From positions 26,167 through 90,166 of the forward strand of contig JALFWW010000005.1 of assembly GCA_022786605.1 (NCBI GenBank): 64,000 nt of DNA, read 5' to 3'. The DNA is from Clostridia bacterium (lineage in GTDB: Bacteria; Bacillota; Clostridia; Lachnospirales; Anaerotignaceae). How positions within the stretch are numbered: the first letter of the stretch is position 1; each line of letters begins with the position of its first letter. Under the pieces are notes generated by a model. That model did not search any database. It was not told where the DNA came from and worked only from the letters and a program-made list of their open reading frames with translations. Of the stretch, positions 18,407 through 27,696 are shown piece after piece. Both the position numbers and the translations under genes were made by a program.

Positions 18407-21400
18407 ATGGTTTATAGAATTTATGTGGAGAAAAAACAGGGTTTGCAGACAGAAGCAGACGGCTTGAGAGCCGATCTGGTGAACCTGCTGGGCATCAAAG
18501 GTCTGACAGGTCTGCGCCTTTTGAATCGTTACGACGTAGAACACATTGACAAAGAATTGTTTGAAAACTGCAAAACAACGGTATTTTCCGAACCTCAGCT
18601 GGATGATCTGCTGACAGAAATCCCTCAGGACGGCGCGAAAGTGTTCGCAGTGGAATTTTTGCCCGGTCAGTTCGACCAGAGAGCAAACTCCGCAGCGGAA
18701 TGTATCCAGATCATTTCCAAACAGGACAGACCTCTGGTAAAGAGCGCGAAAGTTTACCTGCTGTACGGTGATCTGAGCGACGCTGATGTGGAAGCTATCA
18801 AGAAATATGTTATCAACCCTGTGGAATCCAGAGAAGCTGCTCTGGCAGAAGCAGATACACTGGAAATGGTATACGACATTCCTACTTCTGTCGCAACACT
18901 GGACAGTTTCTGCGAAATGGACGAAGCTGCACTGGCGCAGTTTGTGGCAGATCAGGGTCTGGCAATGGATCTGGACGATATCAAAGTATGTCAGGCTTAT
19001 TTCCAGAGCGAACACAGAGATCCTACCATTACAGAAATCAAAATGATCGATACATACTGGTCTGATCACTGCCGTCATACCACATTCCTGACAACCATCG
19101 ACAGCGTGAAATTCGAAGACGCACTGTTGCAGAGCGCTTATGATGAATATCTGAAAACAAGAGAAGCCATTGGCAGAACAAAACCCATCAACCTGATGGA
19201 TATGGGTACCATTGTGGCAAAATTCCTGAAACAGCAGGGTAAGCTGGATAAACTGGACGAATCCGAAGAAATCAACGCTTGCACAGTCAAAATCGATGTG
19301 GAAGTGGAAGATAGAGTGGAAAAATGGCTGCTGCTGTTCAAAAACGAAACACACAACCATCCCACAGAAATCGAACCTTTCGGCGGCGCTGCAACCTGCG
19401 TGGGCGGTGCCATCCGTGACCCTCTGAGCGGTCGTTCTTATGTGTACGCTGCTATGCGTGTGACAGGTGCAGGCAACCCTCTGACACCCGTTTCCGAAAC
19501 ATTGCAGGGCAAACTGCCTCAGAGAAAAATCGTTACCACAGCTGCTGCTGGTTACAGCTCTTACGGCAACCAGATCGGTCTGGCAACAGGTCAGGTAGAC
19601 GAAATCTACCACGACGGCTATGTGGCTAAGAGAATGGAAATCGGTGCGGTTATCGGTGCGGCTCCTGCGGAAAATGTACGCAGAGAACGTCCCGAAGACG
19701 GCGACATCGTTATTTTGCTGGGCGGCAGAACCGGTCGTGACGGCTGCGGCGGTGCAACAGGCTCCTCCAAATCCCATACACTGGAATCTCTGGAAAACTG
19801 CGGCGCAGAAGTACAGAAAGGTAACGCTCCCGAAGAAAGAAAACTGCAGAGATTGTTCCGTAACGCGGAAGCATCTCGCCTGATCAAACGCTGCAATGAC
19901 TTCGGTGCCGGCGGTGTATCCGTTGCCATCGGGGAACTGGCAGACGGTCTGGAAATCAACCTGAACGCTGTTCCTAAAAAATATGAAGGTCTGGACGGCA
20001 CAGAACTGGCAATCAGTGAATCTCAGGAACGTATGGCAGTTGTTGTTGCGGCAGAAGATGTGGAACGCTTCAAAGAACTGGCTTACGCAGAAAACCTGGA
20101 AGCTACCGTAGTCGCAGAAGTAAAGGCAAATCCTTATCTGGTAATGTACTGGAACGATAAGAAAATCGTTAACATTTCCCGTGAATTCCTGAACTCCAAC
20201 GGTGCAGAAAAACATATCGACATCACACCTGCTGCTCCCGAAAACTATGACAAAGAAATCAAAGACGATTTCAAAGCAGCTTACATGGATTTGGCTGGTG
20301 ACCTGAATGTTTGCTCCAAACGTGGTCTGTCTGAACGCTTCGACTCCACCATCGGCGCAGGTACAGTCCTGATGCCTTTCGGCGGCAAAAACCAGAGAAC
20401 ACCTATTCAGGCCATGGTAAACAAAGTTTCCATGGAAAAAGCAGACGCAAAGACATGCTCTTTGATGGCTTGGGGCTACAATCCTTTTATCGCAGAAAAG
20501 AGCCCTTACCACAGCGCATATCTGGCAGTTGTGGAATCTGTAGCGAAACTCATTGCAACAGGTGCGAAATTTGAAGATGTATACCTGTCCTTCCAGGAAT
20601 ACTTCGAAAAACCTATGAAAGATCCCAAACGCTGGGGCAAACCCATGGCAGCCCTGCTGGGTGCGTTTATGGCACAGAAAGGTCTGGAAATCGCTGCCAT
20701 CGGCGGTAAAGACTCCATGAGTGGTACTTTTGAACACATCGACGTACCTCCCACACTGGTTTCTTTCGCTGTGACAACAGAAAATGTAGGAAACATCATC
20801 TCTCCCGAATTCAAAGGGGAAAATCATAAAGTGGTACTGCTGAAACCCGTTTACGATGAAAACGGTCTGCCCACTGCTGACAGCCTGAAAGCGCTGTTCG
20901 CACAGGTGAACGATCTGATGCGTGCTGGCAAGGTTTGCGCAGCTTACACACCCACATATGGCGGTGTAGCAGAAGCAGTGCTGAAAATGGCAATGGGTAA
21001 TGACATCGGCTTTACTTATGCAGATGGTCTGACCAAAGAAGACATCTTCGGTTATGCTTACGGCGCATTTGTGCTGGAACTGAGCAGCGAAGACGAAGTT
21101 GGCACACTGCTGGGCAGAACTGGCGGCAATGCCATCGCAAAAGACGGCGTTTCTATCGCACTGGCTGACCTGTACGATGTTTACGAAGGCAAGCTGGAAC
21201 CCATTTACTCCTGCAACATTGAAACAGAAGCAAAAGAACTGCCTACATTTACATATCGTGCAGAAAGTTTTGCAAAACCTCGTTTGCAGTTCGCGAAACC
21301 TAAAGTATTGATCCCTGTATTCCCTGGCACAAACTGCGAATACGATTCCGCAAAAGCTATGGAACGGGCAGGTGCAGAAGCGGAAATCTTTGTTATCAAC

Positions 21401-22093
21401 AACCTTTCTGCAGCTGGTATCGCAAACTCCGTAGAAACATTTGCGAAGAAACTGAACGACAGCCAGATGATCTTCATCCCCGGTGGTTTCTCCGGCGGTG
21501 ACGAACCTGACGGCTCCGGTAAATTCATCACAGCATTCTTCAGAAACCCTGAAGTAAAAGAAGCTGTCACAAAACTGCTGGAAGACAGAGATGGTCTGAT
21601 TTGTGGTATCTGTAACGGTTTCCAGGCGCTGATCAAACTGGGTCTGGTACCTTACGGCAAGATCATCGACACCGATGAAACCTGCCCGACACTGACATAC
21701 AACACCATTCATAGACACCAGTCCAAACTGGTTCGCACTCGTGTGGCTTCCAACAAATCTCCTTGGCTGTCCAACGTACAGCCCGGCGATATCTTCACCG
21801 TACCTATTTCCCACGGCGAAGGTCGTCTGCTGGCAGATGAAGCACTGCTGCGTCAGCTGGCAGAAAACGGTCAGATACTCACACAGTATGTAGATCAGAA
21901 CGGCAACCCCACCAACGATATTCAGTACAACCCCAACGGCTCTGCCTTCGCTATTGAAGGTCTGCTTTCTCCTGATGGTCGTGTACTGGGTAAGATGGGT
22001 CACTCCGAACGTATTGCTGACCGTCTGTATCAGAACGTACCCGGCGAATTTGATATGAAACTGTTCAAATCCGCAGTGGAATATTGGAAATAA
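18407..22093 (+). CDS. purL: phosphoribosylformylglycinamidine synthase, single-chain clostridial type
   Basis: This 1228-residue protein combines an N-terminal PurS-like region, two AIR-synthetase-like halves (with KNETHNHPTEIEPFGGAAT) and a C-terminal glutaminase domain with nucleophile Cys1069 (GICNGFQALIKLG) and the His1136/Glu1138 pair (SHGEGR). It amidates FGAR to FGAM and needs no separate PurQ or PurS. It is shorter than the E. coli form (about 1295). It is the last gene of the operon and ends 11 nt before a strong terminator. Confidence 0.97.
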   Translation: MVYRIYVEKKQGLQTEADGLRADLVNLLGIKGLTGLRLLNRYDVEHIDKELFENCKTTVFSEPQLDDLLTEIPQDGAKVFAVEFLPGQFDQRANSAAECIQIISKQDRPLVKSAKVYLLYGDLSDADVEAIKKYVINPVESREAALAEADTLEMVYDIPTSVATLDSFCEMDEAALAQFVADQGLAMDLDDIKVCQAYFQSEHRDPTITEIKMIDTYWSDHCRHTTFLTTIDSVKFEDALLQSAYDEYLKTREAIGRTKPINLMDMGTIVAKFLKQQGKLDKLDESEEINACTVKIDVEVEDRVEKWLLLFKNETHNHPTEIEPFGGAATCVGGAIRDPLSGRSYVYAAMRVTGAGNPLTPVSETLQGKLPQRKIVTTAAAGYSSYGNQIGLATGQVDEIYHDGYVAKRMEIGAVIGAAPAENVRRERPEDGDIVILLGGRTGRDGCGGATGSSKSHTLESLENCGAEVQKGNAPEERKLQRLFRNAEASRLIKRCNDFGAGGVSVAIGELADGLEINLNAVPKKYEGLDGTELAISESQERMAVVVAAEDVERFKELAYAENLEATVVAEVKANPYLVMYWNDKKIVNISREFLNSNGAEKHIDITPAAPENYDKEIKDDFKAAYMDLAGDLNVCSKRGLSERFDSTIGAGTVLMPFGGKNQRTPIQAMVNKVSMEKADAKTCSLMAWGYNPFIAEKSPYHSAYLAVVESVAKLIATGAKFEDVYLSFQEYFEKPMKDPKRWGKPMAALLGAFMAQKGLEIAAIGGKDSMSGTFEHIDVPPTLVSFAVTTENVGNIISPEFKGENHKVVLLKPVYDENGLPTADSLKALFAQVNDLMRAGKVCAAYTPTYGGVAEAVLKMAMGNDIGFTYADGLTKEDIFGYAYGAFVLELSSEDEVGTLLGRTGGNAIAKDGVSIALADLYDVYEGKLEPIYSCNIETEAKELPTFTYRAESFAKPRLQFAKPKVLIPVFPGTNCEYDSAKAMERAGAEAEIFVINNLSAAGIANSVETFAKKLNDSQMIFIPGGFSGGDEPDGSGKFITAFFRNPEVKEAVTKLLEDRDGLICGICNGFQALIKLGLVPYGKIIDTDETCPTLTYNTIHRHQSKLVRTRVASNKSPWLSNVQPGDIFTVPISHGEGRLLADEALLRQLAENGQILTQYVDQNGNPTNDIQYNPNGSAFAIEGLLSPDGRVLGKMGHSERIADRLYQNVPGEFDMKLFKSAVEYWK

Positions 22094-22104
22094 AAAACAC
22101 TTTG

Positions 22105-22138
22105 CTCCCGTGTCATTATGGCACGGGAGTTTTTTTTG
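22105..22138 (+). terminator. terminator of the purine operon
   Basis: CTCCCGTG and CACGGGAG form a perfect 8-bp stem with a 9-nt loop, followed by eight or more T. The T-run merges into the -35 box of the next promoter. Confidence 0.92.
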
Positions 22139-22164
22139 ACAATGAAAAGAAACGGTGGTATGAT
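22136..22164 (+). promoter_or_regulatory. strong promoter of the MFS exporter leader
   Basis: TTGACA (22136-22141), exactly 17 bp, and TATGAT (22159-22164). The -35 overlaps the T-run of the purL terminator. The start codon of the exporter is 257 nt further on, leaving a long leader. Confidence 0.85.
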
Positions 22165-22185
22165 GCAAACAGGAGATGAAAGTCT

Positions 22186-22239
22186 ATGAAACCAGATAAA
22201 GTTTGTATTTTCACAAGGAAAATCAGCTCTGTACAATAA
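22186..22239 (+). CDS. 17-residue leader peptide of the MFS exporter
   Basis: The ORF encodes MKPDKVCIFTRKISSVQ. AGGAG lies 10 nt before the ATG and the stop is 2 nt before the first leader hairpin. It is too short to search for homology. Position and context suggest a regulatory peptide of the kind that controls antibiotic-resistance genes through ribosome stalling; that function is inferred. Confidence 0.45.
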   Translation: MKPDKVCIFTRKISSVQ

Positions 22240-22241
22240 GA

Positions 22242-22398
22242 CCGATCGAGATTGTATGGGGCGGAGATTCTTTTACATAAGATCGGCATGAAAACATAGG
22301 AAACTATGTTTTGTTTGCGTGCCGGAAAGAAGGAATATCCGCGGAAAGCCTTTTTGCAGATAGTAGAAGGGCGACCGTGGATTTTTTGCGCCCTTTTT
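22242..22398 (+). promoter_or_regulatory. attenuator with competing hairpins ahead of the exporter
   Basis: Three structures follow the leader peptide. Hairpin 1 pairs CCGATC (22242-22247) with GATCGG (22281-22286). Hairpin 2 pairs CGGCA (22284-22288) and AAAACATAG (22291-22299) with CTATGTTTT (22304-22312) and TGCCG (22320-22324). They share CGG at 22284-22286, so only one can form. Hairpin 3 pairs AAGGGCG (22367-22373) with CGCCCTT and runs into T5, a small intrinsic terminator. This layout fits translation-dependent attenuation. Confidence 0.6.
22367..22398 (+). terminator. leader terminator
   Basis: AAGGGCG and CGCCCTT form a 7-bp stem with a 15-nt loop, followed by five T, 23 nt before the exporter start codon. 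Confidence 0.6.
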
Positions 22399-22420
22399 CA
22401 GAAAGGAAGGACGATTTGAT

Positions 22421-23605
22421 ATGTATGAAAACTGGAAAATACAAGTAGGTAAGTTTTTGACCGCACAGACCATTTCTCTTTTTGGTTCGGCATTGGTGCA
22501 GTATGCCATGGTCTGGTATCTGACCCTTGATACAGGGTCAGGCAAGGTATTGACCCTTTCCACCATCTGTGGCTTTTTGCCTCAGGTTTTGATTTCTCTT
22601 TTGGCGGGTACATGGCTGGACCGATATGATAGAAAAAAACTGATGATGGTTTCCGATGGGGTGATTGCTGTTGCAACTGGAATTTTGGGAATCGGTTTTT
22701 TCATGGGAAAAGCCACAACAGCAGGGGTGATCGTGGTCCTTGCCATACGTTCCATGGGATCCGGCATACAGACACCGGCGGTACAGGCAGTTATGCCCCA
22801 GCTGGTGCCCAAAGAAGCATTGATACAGGTCAACGGTATACAAAGCACCAGCTCTGCCATCACCAATTTTCTGGCACCGGCAGCCAGCGGCGCTGTGCTG
22901 GGGATTTTTGGCATGGAAGCGACACTGTTTTTGGATGTCATCACAGCTGTGATCGGTATTTCCATTACGGCAACGGTCATGATTCCTGAGTTGAAGGGGA
23001 AAACAGAGGTCTCTTCGTGGATGCAGATGGCAGAAGGAATTGTATATATCCGAAAAAATCAGGATGTGCGCTATTTACTGTTCTTTGAATTTGCGACACT
23101 GTTTTTTGTAACGCCCGCGGCCTTTTTGACACCTCTTTTGGTGTCCCGTTCCTTCGGGGCGGAGGTTTGGCGGCTGACATGCAGTGAAATGACTTACAGT
23201 TTGGGGATGATTCTGGGGGGGTTGCTGTTGGCTCTCTGGAAGGGATATCCCAGACACGCCAAAGCTACTCTGCTGACAGGTACATGGTTTGGGTGTCTTG
23301 TATTTGGGTTGGGGCTGGCGCCGACATTTGGGATTTATCTGGTTTGCAATACCCTCCTTGGCACTGCGTCCCCTTGCTATAATGCACCCATCACAGCGTT
23401 TTTACAGCGCAGAGTGCCGCAGGAATATCATGGAAGGGTATTCGGTTTTTTACAGATTGCAGTATCTATGGCGTTTCCTTTGGGAATGCTCTTTTTTGGA
23501 CCTTTGGCGGATGTGATGGAAATCAGACTCCTGCTGTTTCTTGGCGGAAGCGGTGTGTTAGGGGTGATGGCATACAGCTTTTTCCGAAAGCAACTCAATT
23601 TTTGA
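22421..23605 (+). CDS. Mef-like MFS multidrug/macrolide efflux protein
   Basis: The 394-residue protein is almost entirely hydrophobic with 10-12 membrane segments and the MFS motif A after TM2 (GTWLDRYDRKKLMM, about 66-79). Its opening NWK...GSALVQYAMVWYLT pattern resembles Mef(A)-type antibiotic exporters of Firmicutes. Substrate cannot be read from sequence. AAGGAAGG lies 10 nt before the ATG. Expression is likely set by the leader attenuator. It is monocistronic and is followed by the sigma factor after 88 nt. Confidence 0.85.
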   Translation: MYENWKIQVGKFLTAQTISLFGSALVQYAMVWYLTLDTGSGKVLTLSTICGFLPQVLISLLAGTWLDRYDRKKLMMVSDGVIAVATGILGIGFFMGKATTAGVIVVLAIRSMGSGIQTPAVQAVMPQLVPKEALIQVNGIQSTSSAITNFLAPAASGAVLGIFGMEATLFLDVITAVIGISITATVMIPELKGKTEVSSWMQMAEGIVYIRKNQDVRYLLFFEFATLFFVTPAAFLTPLLVSRSFGAEVWRLTCSEMTYSLGMILGGLLLALWKGYPRHAKATLLTGTWFGCLVFGLGLAPTFGIYLVCNTLLGTASPCYNAPITAFLQRRVPQEYHGRVFGFLQIAVSMAFPLGMLFFGPLADVMEIRLLLFLGGSGVLGVMAYSFFRKQLNF

Positions 23606-23693
23606 TTTTTTTTTGTAAAACAGCAAACCTTTCTCCTGTAAATTCGCTCTATATAGTAGACGCGTCAAACGAAAGAAAAAGGAGGCTTTGGCT

Positions 23694-24278
23694 TTGACTA
23701 TAGAAGAAACGGCAGCACTGGTTCGTCAGATGCAGGCAGGAGACACAGACGCTTTTGACGAAATATTTGCTGCTTATGAGCAAAAAGCGGTGCGCACTGC
23801 TGCCCTCATCTGTGGGGAGGTTTCTCTGGCAGAGGATATTGCCCAGGAGGCTTTTGTGACTTGTCTGCTGCAGATCGAAAAGCTGCAAAATCCATATTGT
23901 TTTTCATCCTGGTTTTTCAAGACACTCATTAGATGTGCCTGGAAGCAGACAAAGAAGAAACAAAAGCTGATTCCTGCGGCAGACATTCTGGAAGAAGCGG
24001 CGAAGGGGCTGCCGCCGGTGTTTGACAGTTATCCCAGTGAGCAGCGGGCGATGTACGAAAAGCTTTATGCCGCCATTGACAGTCTGGGACAAAAACAGCG
24101 AACTACATTGATTCTATATTATTTCAATGATTTTTCCATCAAGGAGATCGCGCAGATTACATCTTCTTTAGAGGCGACAGTAAAATCCAGATTGTTTGCG
24201 GCAAAAAATCATCTGCGGAAGGTTTTGGCAAGGGAACACACACAGCGGAAGGGGGAACTGGTTTATGAAAAGAGATGA
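23694..24278 (+). CDS. ECF-type RNA polymerase sigma factor
   Basis: The 194-residue protein has region 2 (DAFDEIFAAYEQKAVRTA, then EDIAQEAFVTCL) and region 4 with a helix-turn-helix (LYYFNDFSIKEIAQI, then TVKSRLFAAKNHLRK). Two TTG codons are possible; 23694 lies 8 nt from AAGGAGG and is preferred to 23688, which is too close. The stop overlaps the next ATG by 14 nt, the usual arrangement with an anti-sigma factor. Upstream, AAACCTTTC...CTATATAG could be an autoregulated ECF promoter (weak). Confidence 0.9.
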   Translation: MTIEETAALVRQMQAGDTDAFDEIFAAYEQKAVRTAALICGEVSLAEDIAQEAFVTCLLQIEKLQNPYCFSSWFFKTLIRCAWKQTKKKQKLIPAADILEEAAKGLPPVFDSYPSEQRAMYEKLYAAIDSLGQKQRTTLILYYFNDFSIKEIAQITSSLEATVKSRLFAAKNHLRKVLAREHTQRKGELVYEKR

Positions 24279-24996
24279 ATTGGACGCAATGATTCAGAAA
24301 GCTATGGAAAAACGGACAGAGCATCTGAAGGCTGATCCCATGATGCTGGAGCGCATCAAAAGAGAAGCGGCGTCAAGAGAGCGGAAGGAGAGAATTTCCA
24401 TGAAATTATTTACAGCAAAAAGAATCGCGGCTGTTGCAGTGGTATGTTTTGCATCTGTTACCTGTTATGCGGCAGTGCATTTCAGTGGTGTAGAGGCGCA
24501 GACTACTGTTGATATCACAAGCTATGCACAGCTTGAAAAGGCGGAAGAAAAAATGGGATTTGATATGAAAACGGTAGAAACCTTCTCCAATGGTTTTACA
24601 TTTGTCGATGGCGGCACTGGCGAAATGTACGGACAGGATGAAAACGGAAATAACGTAGGTGACCCATATGTGCTGATGACATTGTCTTATGAAAAAGAAG
24701 GAAAAACAGTGGTGGTGACTGCACAAGACGGCAATCCTTATCCTGACGCAGGGCTGGGATACAGCAGCCAGCTTTATAAGTTTGTGCCGGAGGGCTATGA
24801 ACTGACAGCAGAGGATAAAGAAAAGGAAGCTAATGGCGAACTCATCATTTCTTATGGTACAGATGAAGTGATGGAAACCGTCATGGAAATCTATTCCTGG
24901 AAAGATGGAAATCTGTATTACAGCATGACAGCGGATAACTGCGATTTGGGAGAAGAAGCTATGGCGCAGATGGCAGCACAGATGCAAAATTCTTGA
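24265..24996 (+). CDS. probable membrane-anchored anti-sigma partner
   Basis: The 243-residue protein starts inside the sigma-factor gene. It has a charged cytoplasmic N-terminus (about 1-50), a single membrane segment (about 55-73, RIAAVAVVCFASVTCYAAV) and a large extracytoplasmic domain resembling DUF4367-like domains of clostridial anti-sigma factors. No HxxxCxxC zinc motif is present in the N-terminal part, so it is not a classical ZAS anti-sigma factor. Role is inferred from overlap with the sigma gene and topology. Confidence 0.65.
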   Translation: MKRDELDAMIQKAMEKRTEHLKADPMMLERIKREAASRERKERISMKLFTAKRIAAVAVVCFASVTCYAAVHFSGVEAQTTVDITSYAQLEKAEEKMGFDMKTVETFSNGFTFVDGGTGEMYGQDENGNNVGDPYVLMTLSYEKEGKTVVVTAQDGNPYPDAGLGYSSQLYKFVPEGYELTAEDKEKEANGELIISYGTDEVMETVMEIYSWKDGNLYYSMTADNCDLGEEAMAQMAAQMQNS

Positions 24997-25036
24997 AGGG
25001 TACTGAAAAATAAATAGTTTAACGGCATAAAAAATG

Positions 25037-25080
25037 AAAAGTGAAGAACTGCCAAGCACAGGCAGGTTCTTCACTTTTTT
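25037..25080 (+). terminator. terminator of the sigma/anti-sigma pair
   Basis: AAAAGTGAAGAACTGCC pairs with GGCAGGTTCTTCACTTTT around a 7-nt loop, with one bulge, followed by T. The stretch after it (25085-25354) is very AT-rich and shows no gene. Confidence 0.92.
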
Positions 25081-25354
25081 TAGAAAAAAGAAAATATCAA
25101 ATTTAAAAAATGAATTTTTATTCAATAATAACCGCTTATATGCAAAATCATTGCGAAATTTAGAAAAGATTGGGTGATTCATAAATTTTTTGCATTAACA
25201 ATTCATTAAAATTTTCAAAGTACCGTCATTTGTACGTTTCTAAAAAGAGTGAAATTTTCGGTCAAAACGAATGGTACCTTAAAAATATGTGAAATTTTAA
25301 TAATAATCGCGAATCTATAGAAAAAAGTTTTGGAAATTGATAAATTTTTCTGTA

Positions 25355-25383
25355 TTGTTGTGTGTTTCATTTTGTGTTATAAT
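25355..25383 (+). promoter_or_regulatory. promoter of deoC
   Basis: TTGTTG (25355-25360), 17 bp and a perfect TATAAT (25378-25383), 39 nt before the deoC start. Confidence 0.7.
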
Positions 25384-25421
25384 GGCTAAGTATGTATAAC
25401 AGATGAAAAGAGGATGTATAT

Positions 25422-26075
25422 ATGCAAAAGGATTTCATTCTTTCACATGTAGACCATACGATGCTGAAACAGGGTTCCACATGGGCAGATATCCAGCGTA
25501 TTTGTGACGAGGGATTGTCCCATAAAACAGCTTCTGTCTGTATCCCGCCTTCCTATATTGCGGATGCGGCGGCATATCTGAAAGGTCGTTTGGCAGTCTG
25601 TACGGTGATCGGTTTTCCCAATGGGTATCAGACCACAGCGGTGAAAGTGGCAGAAACAGAAGATGCCATCGCAAATGGCGCGGATGAAATTGATATGGTC
25701 ATCAACATCGGCTGGGTCAAAGACGGAAAGGATCAGAAGGTTCTGGACGAAATCAACGCCGTGAAAAGAGCCTGTCAGGGCAGAGGACTGAAAGTCATTG
25801 TGGAAACCTGTCTGCTGACAGAAGAAGAAAAAATCCGTATGTGTGATGTAGTCAGCCGTTCTGAAGCGGATTATATCAAAACCAGCACGGGCTTTGCCGG
25901 CGGCGGTGCTACATTCGCGGATGTGGAACTGTTTGCGAAATATGTGCAGCCCGGTACCAAGATCAAAGCGGCAGGCGGCATCAAAAGTGTCGCGGATGCG
26001 GAGAAATTTCTGGAACTTGGCGCAGAGCGCTTAGGAACCAGTTCTCTGGTAGCCATGCTGGATGAAAAAGACTGA
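25422..26075 (+). CDS. deoC: deoxyribose-phosphate aldolase
   Basis: DeoC cleaves 2-deoxyribose 5-phosphate to glyceraldehyde 3-phosphate and acetaldehyde in nucleoside breakdown. The Schiff-base lysine is Lys153 in DYIKTSTGF, and EIDMVINIG and the C-terminal KAAGGIK with the second active lysine are present. Length is 217 residues. No other deo or nucleoside gene adjoins it; the next genes form an amino-acid importer 76 nt downstream, possibly on the same transcript. Confidence 0.95.
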   Translation: MQKDFILSHVDHTMLKQGSTWADIQRICDEGLSHKTASVCIPPSYIADAAAYLKGRLAVCTVIGFPNGYQTTAVKVAETEDAIANGADEIDMVINIGWVKDGKDQKVLDEINAVKRACQGRGLKVIVETCLLTEEEKIRMCDVVSRSEADYIKTSTGFAGGGATFADVELFAKYVQPGTKIKAAGGIKSVADAEKFLELGAERLGTSSLVAMLDEKD

Positions 26076-26151
26076 TATGCGCCGGTGCGTTTTAGACGTA
26101 CGGGCATACCATAAATATGTTATTTAAAAAGGTAAAAAGGGAGGAATTACA

Positions 26152-26925
26152 ATGAGTTTATTTAAGAAATTTGCAGCAACAGCAATGGCACTGACAATGG
26201 TGTTTGGTTTGGCAGCTTGCGGCGGTACTGATTCCGCAGATGGCGAAACCGGAAAAACTTATGTGATCGGTACTGATACAACATTTGCGCCTTTTGAATT
26301 CACAACAGACGCAGGTGAATTTGTTGGTATTGATATCGATCTGATGAATGCCATCGCAGAAGATCAGGGCTTTAATGTAGAATTCAACTCTCTGGGCTTC
26401 AATGCGGCAGTTCAGGCGTTGGAAGCTGGTCAGGTTGACGGTGTTATCGCTGGTATGAGCATCACAGAAGACAGACAGGAAAAGTTCGACTTCTCTGAAC
26501 CCTACTTCGACAGCGGCGTTGTGATGGGCGTAAAAGAAGATAACGAAGAAATCAAGAGCTATGAAGATCTGGCAGGCAAAAAAGTAGCTGTTAAGATCGG
26601 TACAGAAGGTCAGGCCTTCGCGGAATCCATCAAAGATAAGTATGGTTTCACAACAGTAACATTCGATGATTCCAACGCTATGTACATGGATGTAAATGCA
26701 GGTAACTCCGTTGCTTGTTTCGAAGACTATCCTGTAATGGGTTACGCGATCACACAGGGTGTTGGTCTGAAAATGGTAACAGATAAAGAACAGGGCAGCT
26801 CTTATGGTTTCGCTGTAAACAAAGGCGAAAACGCAGAACTGCTGGAAATGTTCAACGCAGGTCTTGCTAACCTGAAAGAAAGCGGCAAATATGACGAAAT
26901 TCTGGCAACATACATTCAGGAATAA
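26152..26925 (+). CDS. polar amino-acid ABC transporter, substrate-binding lipoprotein
   Basis: The 257-residue protein has a lipoprotein signal peptide with lipobox LAAC (Cys23) and the type II periplasmic fold of the HisJ/FliY family: GTDTTFAPFEF near the mature N-terminus and GMSITEDRQEKFDFSEPYF, a conserved signature of polar amino-acid binders. The exact amino acid cannot be told. GGAGG lies before the ATG. Permease and ATPase follow. Confidence 0.93.
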   Translation: MSLFKKFAATAMALTMVFGLAACGGTDSADGETGKTYVIGTDTTFAPFEFTTDAGEFVGIDIDLMNAIAEDQGFNVEFNSLGFNAAVQALEAGQVDGVIAGMSITEDRQEKFDFSEPYFDSGVVMGVKEDNEEIKSYEDLAGKKVAVKIGTEGQAFAESIKDKYGFTTVTFDDSNAMYMDVNAGNSVACFEDYPVMGYAITQGVGLKMVTDKEQGSSYGFAVNKGENAELLEMFNAGLANLKESGKYDEILATYIQE

Positions 26926-26939
26926 TGAATGCTTTTGAC

Positions 26940-26965
26940 CAAGCCCCGGCTTTTGCCGAGGCTTG
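26940..26965 (+). terminator. intercistronic hairpin after the binding protein
   Basis: CAAGCCCCGGC and GCCGAGGCTTG form a stable stem with a 4-nt loop but no good T-run. Such hairpins usually protect the upstream mRNA so that binding protein is made in excess over permease and ATPase. Confidence 0.5.
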
Positions 26966-27021
26966 TGCCATGGATAGGAATATCCGAAAAATTTTTGTAA
27001 TTTAGTTGGGAGAAGTGCCTT

Positions 27022-27696
27022 ATGGGTGAGTTTTTTAATGCAATACTTAATTTTATAAACTATGCCGTATCCATTGCCCCCAGATTGTTTGAAGGGCTGA
27101 AAATGACGGCAAGTATGACCATTTGTTCTTTGGCTCTGGGGATTGTGGTAGGTTTGATTTCCTGCTTTTTCTCCATTTCAAGAGTCAAGATTTTAAACAA
27201 ACTGTCCGGTGCCTATCTGAGTGTGATCCGTGGTACACCTTTGATGGTACAGGCCATGTTTATTTATTTCGGTATCACTGGTGCGCTGGGATTTAGAATT
27301 TCTTCTTTCAGCGCGTCCATTATCGTATTGATGCTCAATGCCGGTGCGTATTTGTCTGAAATCTTCAGAAGCGGTATCAAAGCCATCAATAAAGGTCAGA
27401 TGGAAGCGGCACGCAGTCTGGGGCTGCCTCATGGCGTGGCTATGCGTAAGATCATTCTGCCGCAGGCATTCCGTATTGTCATTCCTTCTGTGACCAACCA
27501 GTTCATCATTACACTGAAGGATACATCCATCCTTTCTGTAATCGGCGTAGCGGAACTGATGCGTCAGAGTAACCAGATCGTTTCCGGCAACTTCCGTGGT
27601 TTCGAAACCTATGCCGTTGTTGCAATCTGGTATTATGTGCTGGTTGTTATTTTGACAAAACTGTTTAAACTGCTTGAGAGGAGGCTGGCAAATTGA
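27022..27696 (+). CDS. polar amino-acid ABC transporter, permease
   Basis: This 224-residue HisM/GlnP-type permease has about five membrane segments and the cytoplasmic EAA loop [21 protein letters not shown] (given in part) that docks the ATPase. Its stop overlaps the TTG start of the ATPase gene (TTGA), so the two are translationally coupled. Confidence 0.94.
   Translation: MGEFFNAILNFINYAVSIAPRLFEGLKMTASMTICSLALGIVVGLISCFFSISRVKILNKLSGAYLSVIRGTPLMVQAMFIYFGITGALGFRISSFSASIIVLMLNAGAYLSEIFRSGIKAINKGQMEAARSLGLPHGVAMRKIILPQAFRIVIPSVTNQFIITLKDTSILSVIGVAELMRQSNQIVSGNFRGFETYAVVAIWYYVLVVILTKLFKLLERRLAN

Noticed and set aside
18356..22168. Very long leftward open frame opposite purL
   Set aside because: It is the complement of purL, with no ribosome site or known domain.
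25085..25354. AT-rich gap before deoC as a replication origin or mobile-element scar
   Set aside because: No DnaA-box cluster, inverted ends or target-site duplications are visible; only a promoter lies at its end.
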